Source: Synergistales bacterium (GTDB lineage Bacteria > Synergistota > Synergistia > Synergistales > Synergistaceae). Taken from it: DNA of 10,195 nucleotides. The position numbers and the translations under genes are program-made. The first letter of the stretch is position 1. The number at the start of each line of letters is the position of its first letter. Positions 1-6,496 of the stretch are shown piece after piece. The stretch spans positions 1 to 10,195 of the forward strand of contig BOCB01000054.1 in assembly GCA_026002695.1 (NCBI GenBank), given 5' to 3'. The notes under the pieces are model-generated. The model had not been told where the DNA came from and did no database searches. It saw only the letters and a program-made list of their open reading frames with translations.

Positions 1-127
1 TGTCGGCTGTCCAGTCTATGCCCGCAATGTCAACTTCTGCCCGGAGTTCGTTCTTCCAACTCTCAAATAAAAACGCCTTGGCAACCTCGTTCATAATCGC
101 GGGCGGCAGGTCGGCCAAAGCTGGCGC
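1..127. repeat. Terminal direct repeat (left copy) showing the molecule is circular
   Basis: Bases 1-127 are identical to 10069-10195. An exact repeat of this kind at both ends of a contig, lying inside one continuous reading frame, is the signature of a circular molecule assembled with an overlap. The value 127 is also a common assembler k-mer length. The unit length is then 10,068 bp. It is not a biological terminal repeat as far as I can see, because the integrase frame runs through it without interruption. Confidence 0.93.
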
Positions 128-199
128 AGACTCGGCTATATACTTCGCCATATTCGTTACCGCCAAAGCCCCCGCCGCTGTCGCTGTCGTAATTTGCAT
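1..199 (-). CDS. int: Tyrosine integrase, N-terminal part (gene split by the contig ends)
   Basis: This is the 5' end of the integrase whose main body lies at 9284-10195. Reading the minus strand upward from the join, the frame stays open to a TGA at 236-238. The first ATG after that stop is at 199, and a second ATG is at 151. From 199 the complete protein is 327 residues, starting MQITTATAAGALAVTNMAKY. The extra N-terminal stretch is alanine-rich and helical, as expected before the SAM-like core-binding domain. Neither ATG has a strong ribosome site: GGCGG lies about 8 bases before the one at 151 and nothing clear lies before the one at 199. The start is therefore uncertain, and a linear gene caller would report only a truncated TTG-start version at 10186. 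Confidence 0.8.
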   Translation of the reverse strand, partial: MQITTATAAGALAVTNMAKYIAESAPALADLPPAIMNEVAKAFLFESWKNELRAEVDIAGIDWTAD

Positions 200-228
200 G
201 AAATTAGAGCCAGCCAGCCCCGTTTTTT

Positions 229-250
229 GTGTTATTCATACTTGTAACAC
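229..250. promoter_or_regulatory. 22-bp dyad upstream of the integrase (operator or recombinase site)
   Basis: GTGTTA (229-234) and TAACAC (245-250) form a perfect inverted repeat with a 10-base spacer, 30-51 bases before the integrase ATG. A second, wider dyad overlaps it: ACTTGTAA (240-247) with TTACAAGT (278-285). Such sites in front of an integrase gene may be a repressor operator or integrase arm/core sites of attP. Which one cannot be told from sequence. Confidence 0.4.
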
Positions 251-294
251 CTTGCTATCACTTGAATTTCAGCCGTTTTACAAGTCAATTTGTC

Positions 295-323
295 TTAGCT
301 GATAAGATAATGTTATCAGCTAA
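295..323 (-). terminator. 11-bp hairpin after the late end of the operon, before int
   Basis: TTAGCTGATAA (295-305) and TTATCAGCTAA (313-323) form a perfect 11-bp inverted repeat around a 7-base loop. It starts 3 bases after the stop codon of the 81-residue gene. The stem is AT-rich and no clean U-run follows on the minus strand, so termination would be weak. The same dyad could instead be a binding site. The 127-bp space between this gene and int (200-326) holds only these dyads. Confidence 0.45.
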
Positions 324-326
324 CAA

Positions 327-572
327 TCATCTTGTCAAGCCTATCTTTTGCCCGTCCTTATGGCCTCGGCAATATGCCGCCTCAAATACCGTCAGCAGCG
401 CCTCAGCGTCAATATTCTTTGGAGCGGTATTGATTATTTTCTGCTGCGCGTTCGCCGCGTCTGCCCATCTTGTGAAGCGCGCGCCGCCCTCAATCCTCAG
501 CCGGAAGTAATGAGCCAATAAGTCAAAAAGCCGCTCGATTGCCTTGTCATCCTCCGGTGTCGGTATGCTCAT
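327..572 (-). CDS. Unknown 81-residue protein, last gene of the operon
   Basis: I do not recognise this family. The protein starts MSIPTPEDDKAIERLF, is mostly predicted helical, and has no signal peptide or membrane segment. The start is well supported: its ATG (570-572) shares one base with the TGA of the preceding SSB-like gene (TGATG arrangement), which implies translational coupling. Its place directly after a DUF669-type gene suggests an accessory role in DNA replication or recombination. That is inference from position only. The gene is followed by a hairpin that probably ends the transcript. Confidence 0.7.
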   Translation of the reverse strand: MSIPTPEDDKAIERLFDLLAHYFRLRIEGGARFTRWADAANAQQKIINTAPKNIDAEALLTVFEAAYCRGHKDGQKIGLTR

Positions 573-1027
573 CAGAATGGCACCGAATTGAGAACATCCT
601 GCCCATATAATACAACGCCCTGCTCGGCAGCTATTTTTTGCGCTTCGTCCGCTAATTTCTGCTCCGCAAGCCTATCATTTGCCTTGTCGCGTGGCACGAG
701 CTTCTTTACCTTGGCCGTCAACTGGCCGTTGTAAGGTTCTCGCTCTATCTTGGCCACGCCCACCGCGCCGCGCCACAGATACGGATTGTCATTATCGCCC
801 GGTATCCCGAAAGCGTCATAAAAATCTTTGAGCGCATGGCCGTAAAACTTCGTACCTTCGACGATATAGTGATATACATGCTTCTTGTATGCAACGCCGC
901 CGCCCTTCGAGACGGCAAGGCGAATCTTCAACATATCGTTGCCGCTCTTGCTCTTCGTCTTCTCGGCCTTCTCAATCCGCACCGAACGGAAGCCGGGCAT
1001 CGGAATACCGGTATTATAATCAGCCAT
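572..1027 (-). CDS. DUF669-like phage single-strand DNA-binding protein
   Basis: A 151-residue soluble protein. The N-terminal half reads like the DUF669 family of phage early proteins: the region around residues 12-60 contains RIEKAEKTKSKSGNDMLKI, followed by a Y-rich strand and a 'YDAFGIPGDNDN' segment. This family is usually found beside recombination or replication genes and is thought to bind single-stranded DNA through an OB-type fold. The C-terminus ends in VPF, close to the xPF tip by which SSB proteins recruit partners, although the usual acidic run before it is missing. The gene overlaps its upstream neighbour by 8 bases and its downstream neighbour by one, so it is tightly coupled. 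A seven-base G run (minus strand) lies just before the ATG and acts as a poor ribosome site or slippage spot. The family call is moderately sure; the binding role is inferred. Confidence 0.6.
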   Translation of the reverse strand: MADYNTGIPMPGFRSVRIEKAEKTKSKSGNDMLKIRLAVSKGGGVAYKKHVYHYIVEGTKFYGHALKDFYDAFGIPGDNDNPYLWRGAVGVAKIEREPYNGQLTAKVKKLVPRDKANDRLAEQKLADEAQKIAAEQGVVLYGQDVLNSVPF

Positions 1028-1472
1028 CGAGCCGCCCCCCCGCTCTGTCTATGTAGTAGCGCTTGACTTCCTCGAAAGGCACAACCTCACACGCCTCCTG
1101 CGTAAACGTCTTAGCGGCCACTTCATTCATGCTCTTCTCTATCGCGTCGCTCTGCACCGCGTCAAGACATGGGCACGTCCATAAGTTATCACTGGAGGCT
1201 TGGCAGATTTCAATCAAGCTCGTAAAACTTTCCTTTGCCATCAAATCACCCAGTAAAATGCCCTTCATAAACGAGCCGCGCCGCACAATATCTGTCAAAC
1301 CGTCCAGCAAGTCAATAATTTTTTCTGTCTCGCTCTCCGGCATCCCGACATCAAAAAGGAACTTAAAAATCTTTCCCGCTGCCGCCGCCTCCGCCGCTTT
1401 TTCCTCCGGCCACGCTGTCAACAATGCGTCAAGCTCTGCGTCGTTAATTTCTGTCCTGCCCTCGTCAATCAT
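1020..1472 (-). CDS. Unknown 150-residue phage-type operon protein
   Basis: Family not recognised. I choose the ATG at 1472 (MIDEGRTEINDAELDALL) over an upstream in-frame GTG at 1481. The GTG lies inside the ribosome site GAGGTG, which is about 6-8 bases from the ATG. The ATG also overlaps the TGA of the preceding sigma-like gene in an ATGA arrangement. The protein is acidic and helical. A loop with C-P-C (TCPCLD, around residue 100) and a later single cysteine are its only notable residues. There is no membrane segment. It may be co-translated with the sigma-like protein and could be its partner, but nothing in the sequence proves this. Confidence 0.7.
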   Translation of the reverse strand: MIDEGRTEINDAELDALLTAWPEEKAAEAAAAGKIFKFLFDVGMPESETEKIIDLLDGLTDIVRRGSFMKGILLGDLMAKESFTSLIEICQASSDNLWTCPCLDAVQSDAIEKSMNEVAAKTFTQEACEVVPFEEVKRYYIDRAGGRLDG

Positions 1473-1681
1473 CTGCCGCACCTCTTTCTCTTTATCTTCT
1501 CGATCTTTGCCAGCCGCTGATACACTTCCTCAGCCGAAACGTGAAGCATAACAGCTGCGTCCTCCGGCGGCATACCTACAAACTCGACAAGCAGCGCCGT
1601 TTTGTGCAGAGCCGTCGGCAATGCGTTCAATGCCTCGCGTGATAGCCTATCGCCTTGCTGCTCTGTCATCGTGCTGTACAT
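1469..1681 (-). CDS. Sigma-70 region-4-like small HTH protein
   Basis: A 70-residue protein consisting almost only of a sigma region 4-like helix-turn-helix. The pattern 'ALNALPTALHKTALLVEF-VG', then 'DAAVMLHVSAEEVYQRLAKI' (about residues 18-60), follows the usual L-P-x-x-x-x...G-x-x-x-x-x-A-x-x-L-x-x-S-x-x-x-V-x-x-x-L spacing, with a basic tail KIKRKRCGR. Regions 2 and 3 are absent, so it cannot be a full sigma factor. Phages of Bacillota often carry such stand-alone proteins as late-gene or packaging regulators. Start choice is awkward: GGAGGGG abuts the ATG at 1681 (too close) and is about 14 bases from a second ATG at 1669. The TGA overlaps the next gene's ATG. Confidence 0.6.
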   Translation of the reverse strand: MYSTMTEQQGDRLSREALNALPTALHKTALLVEFVGMPPEDAAVMLHVSAEEVYQRLAKIEKIKRKRCGR

Positions 1682-1699
1682 CCCCTCCTTTCGACTTAC

Positions 1700-2113
1700 T
1701 CAGCCCAAAATTGGGCTCAGTGTTACCCCGCCATCCTCCCCGCTAATAGCTATCAGCTCCTCGGTAGAGCGAGTCGAGAAATCGATGCCCGTAATAATGC
1801 CGCCGTCCTTGCCCGTTATCTCCGTGCGTGTTATAAAGTCGCCTTCGCTCTTGCCTAACAACTCGGACGCTCTGAGCCGATCCTTCACCTCGGCGGCTTC
1901 GTCTCTCATTATCGCCGTCCAAAATATCTGGCGCTGTTCCCTCGTGCCTATCAGCTCATCCCAGCGCTCCTGCTCGCGCTCGCGTATGGCCGTTGAAATG
2001 TCTGCTTTTGTCAGTAAACTTTGTCCAATCGCACGCGCCGCCTTTTCACTGTACCCGGCCGCAATCGCCCAAAGCGGCCGCGCATGGCTCTTGCAATTCC
2101 CGCTCTGCCTCCA
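1700..2113 (-). pseudogene. terS: Terminase small subunit remnant, N-terminus lost or frameshifted
   Basis: The minus-strand frame between a stop at 2114-2116 and the TGA at 1700-1702 reads as a Terminase_2-type small subunit. It has AIAAGYSEKAARAIGQSLL and TKADISTAIRE (HTH and following helix), then a middle helix ending 'REQRQIFWTAIMRDEA', then DRLRASELLGKSEGDF, a signature of phage small terminases. The frame contains no ATG, GTG or TTG between the upstream stop and the conserved region. The first 13 or so residues do not look like a small-terminase N-terminus. The recognisable part begins near 2068, overlapping the end of the HTH gene in another frame. It looks like a deletion junction or a one-base frameshift. 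Small terminases select DNA for packaging, and satellites of the SaPI type carry their own copy. A shorter internal ATG at 1909 exists but would leave only the C-terminal part. Confidence 0.65.
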
Positions 2114-2576
2114 TTAATGCAACCGCTATAGTCGGAGGAAGATCATCAAATTGCTCGATCATCGGTATTGATACTATTTTCCGCGCCACTGTTTCGGGGT
2201 TCGTCGTACCCGTGTCGAACGCCACAAGCATGGCGTAAAACTTTGGCAGAGCCGATAATCCGCTCTGTATTTTCACAGCAGCCGGAACATCCGAATCTTC
2301 GAAAGCCGTTTTTACTCCTTCCTCGATTGTCTCTATAAGCGATATAAGCCCGGCGAATTTCACATCTCGAACCTCAGCCCGGCGCTCGTTCAATCGCGCC
2401 ATAAAAATAGGATTACGATGTAACCATCTCGACAATGTTTCCCGCGTTATCCCCACCGAAGCCGCCGCGTCTGTTATGGAAGCGCCGCCAATGATTGAAT
2501 CAATCGCGGCCTCGGCAACAGCCCCCACCCCCGTTTTTTCGTGAATTTCCGTGATTTGCGTACCCTTTCTGCTCAT
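2046..2576 (-). CDS. Phage helix-turn-helix protein (phBC6A51-like), possibly with an altered C-terminus
   Basis: Start set at ATG 2576 (MSRKGTQITEIHEK, 176 residues) because GGAGGTG lies about 6-8 bases upstream. An in-frame GTG at 2585 is inside that ribosome site. Residues of roughly 30-58 form a resolvase/homeodomain-like HTH: ASITDAAASVGITRETLSRW followed by LHRNPIFMARLNERR. A long helical region comes next (FAGLISLIETIEEGVKTAF ... VKIQSGLSALPKFYAML). This layout is common in phage proteins coded next to terminase genes. The last nine residues (ALGDCGRVQ) are coded by DNA that in the +1 frame encodes the conserved core of the terminase small subunit. The present C-terminus is therefore probably a product of the rearrangement that joined the two genes. 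Confidence 0.65.
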   Translation of the reverse strand: MSRKGTQITEIHEKTGVGAVAEAAIDSIIGGASITDAAASVGITRETLSRWLHRNPIFMARLNERRAEVRDVKFAGLISLIETIEEGVKTAFEDSDVPAAVKIQSGLSALPKFYAMLVAFDTGTTNPETVARKIVSIPMIEQFDDLPPTIAVALMEAERELQEPCAAALGDCGRVQ

Positions 2577-2620
2577 CTTCAACACCTCCGTCAGTGTTCT
2601 GTTTTTCCGGCTCTCGTGAG

Positions 2621-3547
2621 CTATGCCGTCAACTCTTCAATCCGGTCAAGAATCGGCTTGTACCTTTCCCACTGTTCGAGCTTGTATTCCTCCATCTCAG
2701 CGATATTGGCCTCCCGAATCCCGTCATCGAAGTATTCGCCTATTGCCTCGCTCACCATCCGCTGAAGAACATCCGGCTCTAAAGCGTCGCACTCCCAGCA
2801 CGTATTGATGTTATGCTTCAGCCGATAGCTCGCGGCTCTCGAATCTGAATCTTTCACCATTTGCGGAGGCAAGTCATAGGCTTGAGCTTGCTCCAACGTC
2901 AGCGCCACTTTGCGGACATTCACGGAATCAGCCCCGAAACGTTCGAGCTTTCCGCGGATATTGTCAACCATGTTTTCACCGCTCGGATCGCTGTCGCCGA
3001 CATAAAGGAGAACGCATTTTTTACCTTGGCCGAATTTCTTTTTGAATCGACAAGCGGCCTCGTAAAGCGTTTGGTTTGAGCTGTACCCTCGACAAGACAG
3101 ATACGGCCTATTCCATTTATTGGCCGCTTCTCCGATTATTGACACAAGCGCGCTCTTTTCTGTGTATACTTCGATGTAATAAGGCTGCCCCGCCCACATG
3201 CCGGAAGAAAAGCATGTTTCAATATCACGCTTCACAGCTTCTCTTATGTCAATATCAAAAGCTCCGTGATACGGCTCTTCGGTATCGCCCTTCACTGTCC
3301 GCTGTAAATCCTCAAACGCCCCCCAGTCGAGAAGCCCCGCTTGCTTGCCGTTGTCGATAACCCCACAAACGGCCTTATATGCCTTCTCCGTATTCTGGAC
3401 GATGTTCATGCCCACGAGCCGATAAAACGCGTGTCTGGACGTGAGACGGCGCCCTCTGCTGAGGTATTCCGTGGCAAGCCCATCCAGTACCTCAATCCAT
3501 TTTGCTGCCTTGGTGTTGAATCTATGCTCGATAAACCGAATCTTCAT
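2621..3547 (-). CDS. Topoisomerase VI-A/Spo11-like 'mini-A' protein with TOPRIM domain
   Basis: A 308-residue protein. Residues about 15-85 look like the winged-helix 5Y-CAP part of Spo11/Topo VI-A: LTSRHAFYRLVGMNIVQNTE, with Tyr42 in the place of the DNA-cleaving tyrosine. Residues about 122-228 form a TOPRIM domain with YYIEVYTEK (Glu126/Glu130) and VLLYVGDSDPSGENM (Asp185, Asp187), the metal-binding Glu and DxD. The segment ALTLEQAQAYDLPPQ and the later DSDSRAASYRL match what I recall of short Topo VI-A homologues from phages and plasmids. No B subunit (GHKL ATPase) is coded here. If active it would nick or cut DNA, or relax replication intermediates. The start is firm: AAAGGAGGC lies 7 bases before the ATG. 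It is 26 bases downstream of the 96-residue gene, in one operon. Confidence 0.7.
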   Translation of the reverse strand: MKIRFIEHRFNTKAAKWIEVLDGLATEYLSRGRRLTSRHAFYRLVGMNIVQNTEKAYKAVCGVIDNGKQAGLLDWGAFEDLQRTVKGDTEEPYHGAFDIDIREAVKRDIETCFSSGMWAGQPYYIEVYTEKSALVSIIGEAANKWNRPYLSCRGYSSNQTLYEAACRFKKKFGQGKKCVLLYVGDSDPSGENMVDNIRGKLERFGADSVNVRKVALTLEQAQAYDLPPQMVKDSDSRAASYRLKHNINTCWECDALEPDVLQRMVSEAIGEYFDDGIREANIAEMEEYKLEQWERYKPILDRIEELTA

Positions 3548-3573
3548 CTAACGCCTCCTTTGGGTTATGTTCT

Positions 3574-3864
3574 CTACTTAATCCCGAACGCTCTGAAACT
3601 GCTCCCCCGCTCCTTTCTCTCATCGGCTTCTTTTGCTCGTTCCTCTCTCCACGCCGACCAGTCGAACGGAATCAGCGGCTCGGCGTGCGCCTCAATGTAT
3701 CTTTTCAAACATCCCTCAGCTTTTTCGGCTGCGTCTCGCGTCTTTTCGCTCCATATGCCGCCCTCGGCCTCTATGATTGCCCGGCGTTCGTCAAGGGCAA
3801 AGTCATATATACTCTCAATGCTGTTACAGTGCGGTTCTATGGGCAATAGCTCTCTCAGGCTCAT
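3574..3864 (-). CDS. Unknown 96-residue helical protein, first gene of the operon
   Basis: Family not recognised. The start is set at ATG 3864 (MSLRELLPIEPHCN) because GGGGGG lies 8 bases upstream. A TTG at 3885 is in frame but would place the start inside the iteron array. The protein is charged and helical, with 'FALDERRAIIEAEGGIW' in the middle and a basic/acidic C-terminal helix (WREERAKEADERKERG). It has no membrane segment. It is the first gene downstream of the origin, so its expression is probably affected by proteins bound to the iterons. A role in replication control is possible but not shown. Confidence 0.65.
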   Translation of the reverse strand: MSLRELLPIEPHCNSIESIYDFALDERRAIIEAEGGIWSEKTRDAAEKAEGCLKRYIEAHAEPLIPFDWSAWREERAKEADERKERGSSFRAFGIK

Positions 3865-3884
3865 TGATTTATCCCCCCTACTCA

Positions 3885-3979
3885 AAACCTCGCAAACCTC
3901 GCTTAACCTCGCATATATACTCGCGCGTTTTCAGCTTGCAATACCTTTATTTATAGCGTTTGCGAGGTTTGCGAGGTTT
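3885..3979. repeat. Left iteron arm (18-bp perfect inverted repeat)
   Basis: AAACCTCGCAAACCTCGC at 3885-3902 is perfectly inverted at 3962-3979 across a 59-base spacer. An extra direct copy lies at 3905. Each arm of the dyad is itself two 9-bp units. The arm could bind an initiator as oligomers, or form a cruciform. Confidence 0.85.
3914..3941 (-). promoter_or_regulatory. Candidate promoter for the downstream operon, embedded in the iterons
   Basis: On the minus strand TTGCAA (3936-3941) and TATATA (3914-3919) are 16 bases apart. Transcription would start at about 3907, on top of the leftmost iterons and 40 bases before the 96-residue gene. The match is only moderate (4/6 and 4/6). If real, iteron-bound protein would repress the operon. 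Confidence 0.35.
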
Positions 3980-4097
3980 AACATAGTATGTTTTTATATA
4001 TAAATAATATATATATATTTTTTTCTTATATATACTTCGTATATACTCTCATTAAAAAAAATATATATATCTTTTTCAGATAACTAAAAACATAAAA

Positions 4098-4186
4098 TAT
4101 AACCTCGCAAACCTCGCAAAACTTATAACATATTGTATTTACTGCATTTATCACGCGAGTATGTTTGCGAGGTTTGCGAGGTTATA
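4098..4186. repeat. Right iteron arm (23-bp perfect inverted repeat)
   Basis: The 23 bases at 4098-4120 are perfectly inverted at 4164-4186 with a 43-base spacer. Each half consists of two 9-bp TTTGCGAGG units plus flanks extending to TATA. A further direct copy is at 4218-4225, 18 bases before the primase stop codon. Confidence 0.85.
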
Positions 4187-4242
4187 ATCGTTTATCCTTG
4201 ATACTACTGGATTTCAAAACCTCGCAAACCGCTAATACCTTG

Positions 4243-6483
4243 CTATTTCTCTATTGTCTCCCACCGTAAACCTTTAAGGTTTCGGTGCTTGTCTACCATC
4301 TCAAAAAACACATCAATGCCGTGAATGTCTCGTATCAGTCCTTTCCACAGCTTTTCAAACTTCGTCAGCTCATGCCCAAGTTGTTTTGTGTTGCTCACAC
4401 CGTACTTCCGCGTCTCGGCGGTATCCTTCAAGAACGGCTGAAGCTCCGCCGCAGTCAGTGAATTGTTGACGGTGTCGTATGTGTCCCCCGACATCCCGGA
4501 AACTGCCCGGAAATCACCGTCGAGAATCCGATTTAGAATGATCCGGTGGATCTGCGACATGGAATCAAGCCGCGCTTGTTTCTGTACCTCTGTCGATGGG
4601 GCGGCCTTTATGAGGTTGAAATCAACAACGACATCCATTAGATAGCGGTAGAGCGTTTCTATAAATTCCGTTTCCTGTAACTCCGCACGGATTTTTTTAG
4701 TGTCCGCCGCCCTCAGCTCTTCAATGTAATCCTCGCATATGTTGAACAGAGCAAAACGCCGCCCGCCGCTCTTGTCGGAAAAGACACGAGAGCGGTTTGT
4801 CGTGAGGATCAGATTTAGGTAACTGGTAACTGTGTAAGCGTCCATGTTTTTGCCGTGTACGGGGATCGTCTCATCGGTAATGAGAGCCTTGATTGATTCT
4901 GTACCGTCCACTCGTCCGGTCAACGTGGATTCGGGAAGGTAGCAAAGCAGTTTTTGAGCATATGCGCTATTGAAAGGTGAGCTCCAAACAGCAGCCGAAA
5001 CACTGACGAACGCAGAGCCGAATAAAGCCTTCAGTGGCGTGATAAACATCAAATCCTTACCAGAGCCGCCCATATCAGAGCGCAGCAGTATAGCCGTCCC
5101 TGCCTTCTCGGCGGGGCATTGGAGGATATACGCGATCCGCTGAATATACCAATTAAGAGAGGGCTTATCACCTCCAAAGAGTTTCAACAGCCAAGCGAGA
5201 TACCAATCAAGATCATCGGCCTTGCTGTCATGCCGTATCGGCTTAAATGGAAAACCGCGCCATGTATTAAACTCCTGCGTCTCTGAGTTGAACCCATACG
5301 GCTTTTCGTACTCACAAACCTCTTTGAGTATCAAGCGGACTTTGCCCGTGTCGATATGTTCTATGGGATCGATTATTGTACCGTCCCACTGATTGAGGAT
5401 AGCCGAGAGCCTTTTTTGCCCGTCTCGGAATGTGAAATATTCCATTCCGCTTGGCTTTTCCATTGCGTAGTAATAGCCTTTGCGTGTCGCGTGAGTGCTG
5501 AGGTATATGCCCTTATCCCAGAGCATTTTTAACACCATTTCAACATCCTCTGAAGCAGTCGGACACTCCGCCGCGCTGTGTGCTATCGCGTGAAGCTCTG
5601 CCTCCCCATCCGGCTCGCTCGCAAGCGGAGGATCGCACCTCTCCAAGTCAATCCTGCATATCTCTTCGTAGATAGCTGCTTCATCAAGTCCTTGCTTGCG
5701 GAGCTTAAAGCCGATTTTATTTAGACTATCGTTCCGCTTGCCGCGTGGGATTTTCTTCTTGCGCGCGTCCTGCTTTTTGGCCGCCGCCTTGGCCGTCTTT
5801 AGCTTCTCAATCAGCCATTCCGGCGTATCTGCAATAGGTACATCAAGCCCCACTGTCCACGCATAAGGCTTCTTCGTGTCCGGGTGAATAGATGGACTGC
5901 CCACAATAAAGCCGCCATCGCCGCGTGTGTCGAGGTCAACCCCGGCCACTCCTGCGCTGTTCTTGCATCCTTCATATGAACGGAAGAAGTAATGAAGGCC
6001 GCCGCTCCCCGTGGTCTGCATTGGAGTTATCGGAAGTGAACCGTGTTCCTTTTCGATTGTGGCCAAGGACAAAGCGCCCTGTTTGCCGTCTTTGGTGTCC
6101 ACGTCCAGCACGAACAGCCCGGAGGCCGCGCCCGTAAGTATGCCCCACCCGCCGACATATTGACGCTTATCAGAGCCTGGCGAACCGTCCTTTTTGGTGT
6201 AACCTTTGTTGCTGTAACCGTCTTTCAGCCATCCTCGCACAACGCTAATATCCTTTGCAGCTCTGTCCGGCCACATCAGCATACTGGGGCTTTTCCTTCC
6301 CGCTGGTAAGGGGAATATGGCAAAACCTTTTGATATGTAAAGCTCTGCAAAACTTAACAGCTCTGCCGGTGTAACCTTGGCCGCCTGTTTCTGTCCCTCA
6401 TCCGGCTCTGTCAAGCCGATCATCCAATCTTCATTATCTGCTGAAATAGCAGTTTTGCTCTTGATTCCTTGCTCGTTTGCCAT
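4243..6483 (-). CDS. Primase-polymerase / SF3-type helicase (replication protein)
   Basis: A 746-residue protein. The N-terminal part (about 42-225) is a bifunctional primase/polymerase (Prim-Pol) domain: YISKGFAIFPLPAGRKSP, GWGILTGAASGLFVLDVDT (catalytic Asp127/Asp129), TTGSGGLHYFF (His164) and the strand 'VDLDTRGDGGFIVGSPS'. A lysine-rich linker (about 228-250) follows. The C-terminal half is a D5/DUF5906-like helicase: Walker A SDMGGSGKD at about 469-477 (Lys476, with Asp where Ser/Thr is usual), sensor-1 'NLILTTN' near 563, and arginine finger SGGRRFALF near 575. The start is firm, with GAGGTAAAG 7-8 bases before the ATG. It would synthesise primers and unwind DNA at the adjacent iteron origin. 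The leader is long and structured and probably controlled by an antisense RNA. Confidence 0.9.
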   Translation of the reverse strand: MANEQGIKSKTAISADNEDWMIGLTEPDEGQKQAAKVTPAELLSFAELYISKGFAIFPLPAGRKSPSMLMWPDRAAKDISVVRGWLKDGYSNKGYTKKDGSPGSDKRQYVGGWGILTGAASGLFVLDVDTKDGKQGALSLATIEKEHGSLPITPMQTTGSGGLHYFFRSYEGCKNSAGVAGVDLDTRGDGGFIVGSPSIHPDTKKPYAWTVGLDVPIADTPEWLIEKLKTAKAAAKKQDARKKKIPRGKRNDSLNKIGFKLRKQGLDEAAIYEEICRIDLERCDPPLASEPDGEAELHAIAHSAAECPTASEDVEMVLKMLWDKGIYLSTHATRKGYYYAMEKPSGMEYFTFRDGQKRLSAILNQWDGTIIDPIEHIDTGKVRLILKEVCEYEKPYGFNSETQEFNTWRGFPFKPIRHDSKADDLDWYLAWLLKLFGGDKPSLNWYIQRIAYILQCPAEKAGTAILLRSDMGGSGKDLMFITPLKALFGSAFVSVSAAVWSSPFNSAYAQKLLCYLPESTLTGRVDGTESIKALITDETIPVHGKNMDAYTVTSYLNLILTTNRSRVFSDKSGGRRFALFNICEDYIEELRAADTKKIRAELQETEFIETLYRYLMDVVVDFNLIKAAPSTEVQKQARLDSMSQIHRIILNRILDGDFRAVSGMSGDTYDTVNNSLTAAELQPFLKDTAETRKYGVSNTKQLGHELTKFEKLWKGLIRDIHGIDVFFEMVDKHRNLKGLRWETIEK

Positions 6484-6489
6484 TATACT
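6461..6489 (+). promoter_or_regulatory. Plus-strand promoter for a counter-transcribed RNA
   Basis: TTGATT (6461-6466), a spacer of exactly 17 bases, then TATACT (6484-6489), five of six bases matching the -10 consensus. It points away from the primase gene, overlaps its start codon, and would start RNA at about A6497. Confidence 0.5.
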
Positions 6490-6496
6490 TTACCTC

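Larger units (their letters stand above)
3885..4230. other. Putative replication origin: opposed iteron arms around an AT-rich core
   Basis: The core AACCTCGC, or its complement GCGAGGTT, occurs ten times exactly. It is direct at 3886, 3895 and 3905, inverted at 3962 and 3971, direct at 4101 and 4110, inverted at 4167 and 4176, and direct at 4218. Within each group the period is 9 bases (once 10). The two arms flank about 120 bp (3980-4100) of nearly pure A/T. A small dyad (GTATATA/TATATAC) at 4029-4045 lies almost exactly midway. A pair ATACTCGCG (3917) and CGCGAGTAT (4154) adds to the symmetry. Oppositely oriented short iterons around an AT-rich stretch beside the primase/helicase gene is the known plan of SaPI origins. 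Function here is inferred, but nothing else explains the layout. Confidence 0.8.

Noticed and set aside
1..127. The terminal repeat as phage direct terminal repeats or att sites
   Set aside because: It lies wholly inside the integrase coding frame, and joining the ends restores the gene; 127 is a standard assembly overlap length.
1702..1718. AGCCCAA/TTGGGCT palindrome as a terminator between the terminase remnant and the sigma-like gene
   Set aside because: It has only a two-base loop and no U-run, and overlaps the end of the terminase frame; the downstream gene follows at 18 bases as in an operon.
2066..2076. A T_TTG_GGC heptamer in the reading frame of the HTH gene, suggesting programmed -1 frameshifting into the terminase frame
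   Set aside because: The heptamer would move ribosomes to the -1 frame, but the terminase core lies in the +1 frame, and the -1 frame soon hits a stop. A mutation or deletion explains the break better.
1063..2117. Long plus-strand frames opposite the operon (162 and 171 codons), and similar ones at 3341-4003 and 8477-9172
   Set aside because: They mirror the codon structure of well-supported minus-strand genes, have serine/arginine-rich low-quality sequence and no ribosome sites.
3885..4225. The tandem AACCTCGC repeats as a CRISPR array
   Set aside because: Repeats are 8-9 bases, directly abutting and in both orientations, with no unique spacers of regular size and no cas genes.
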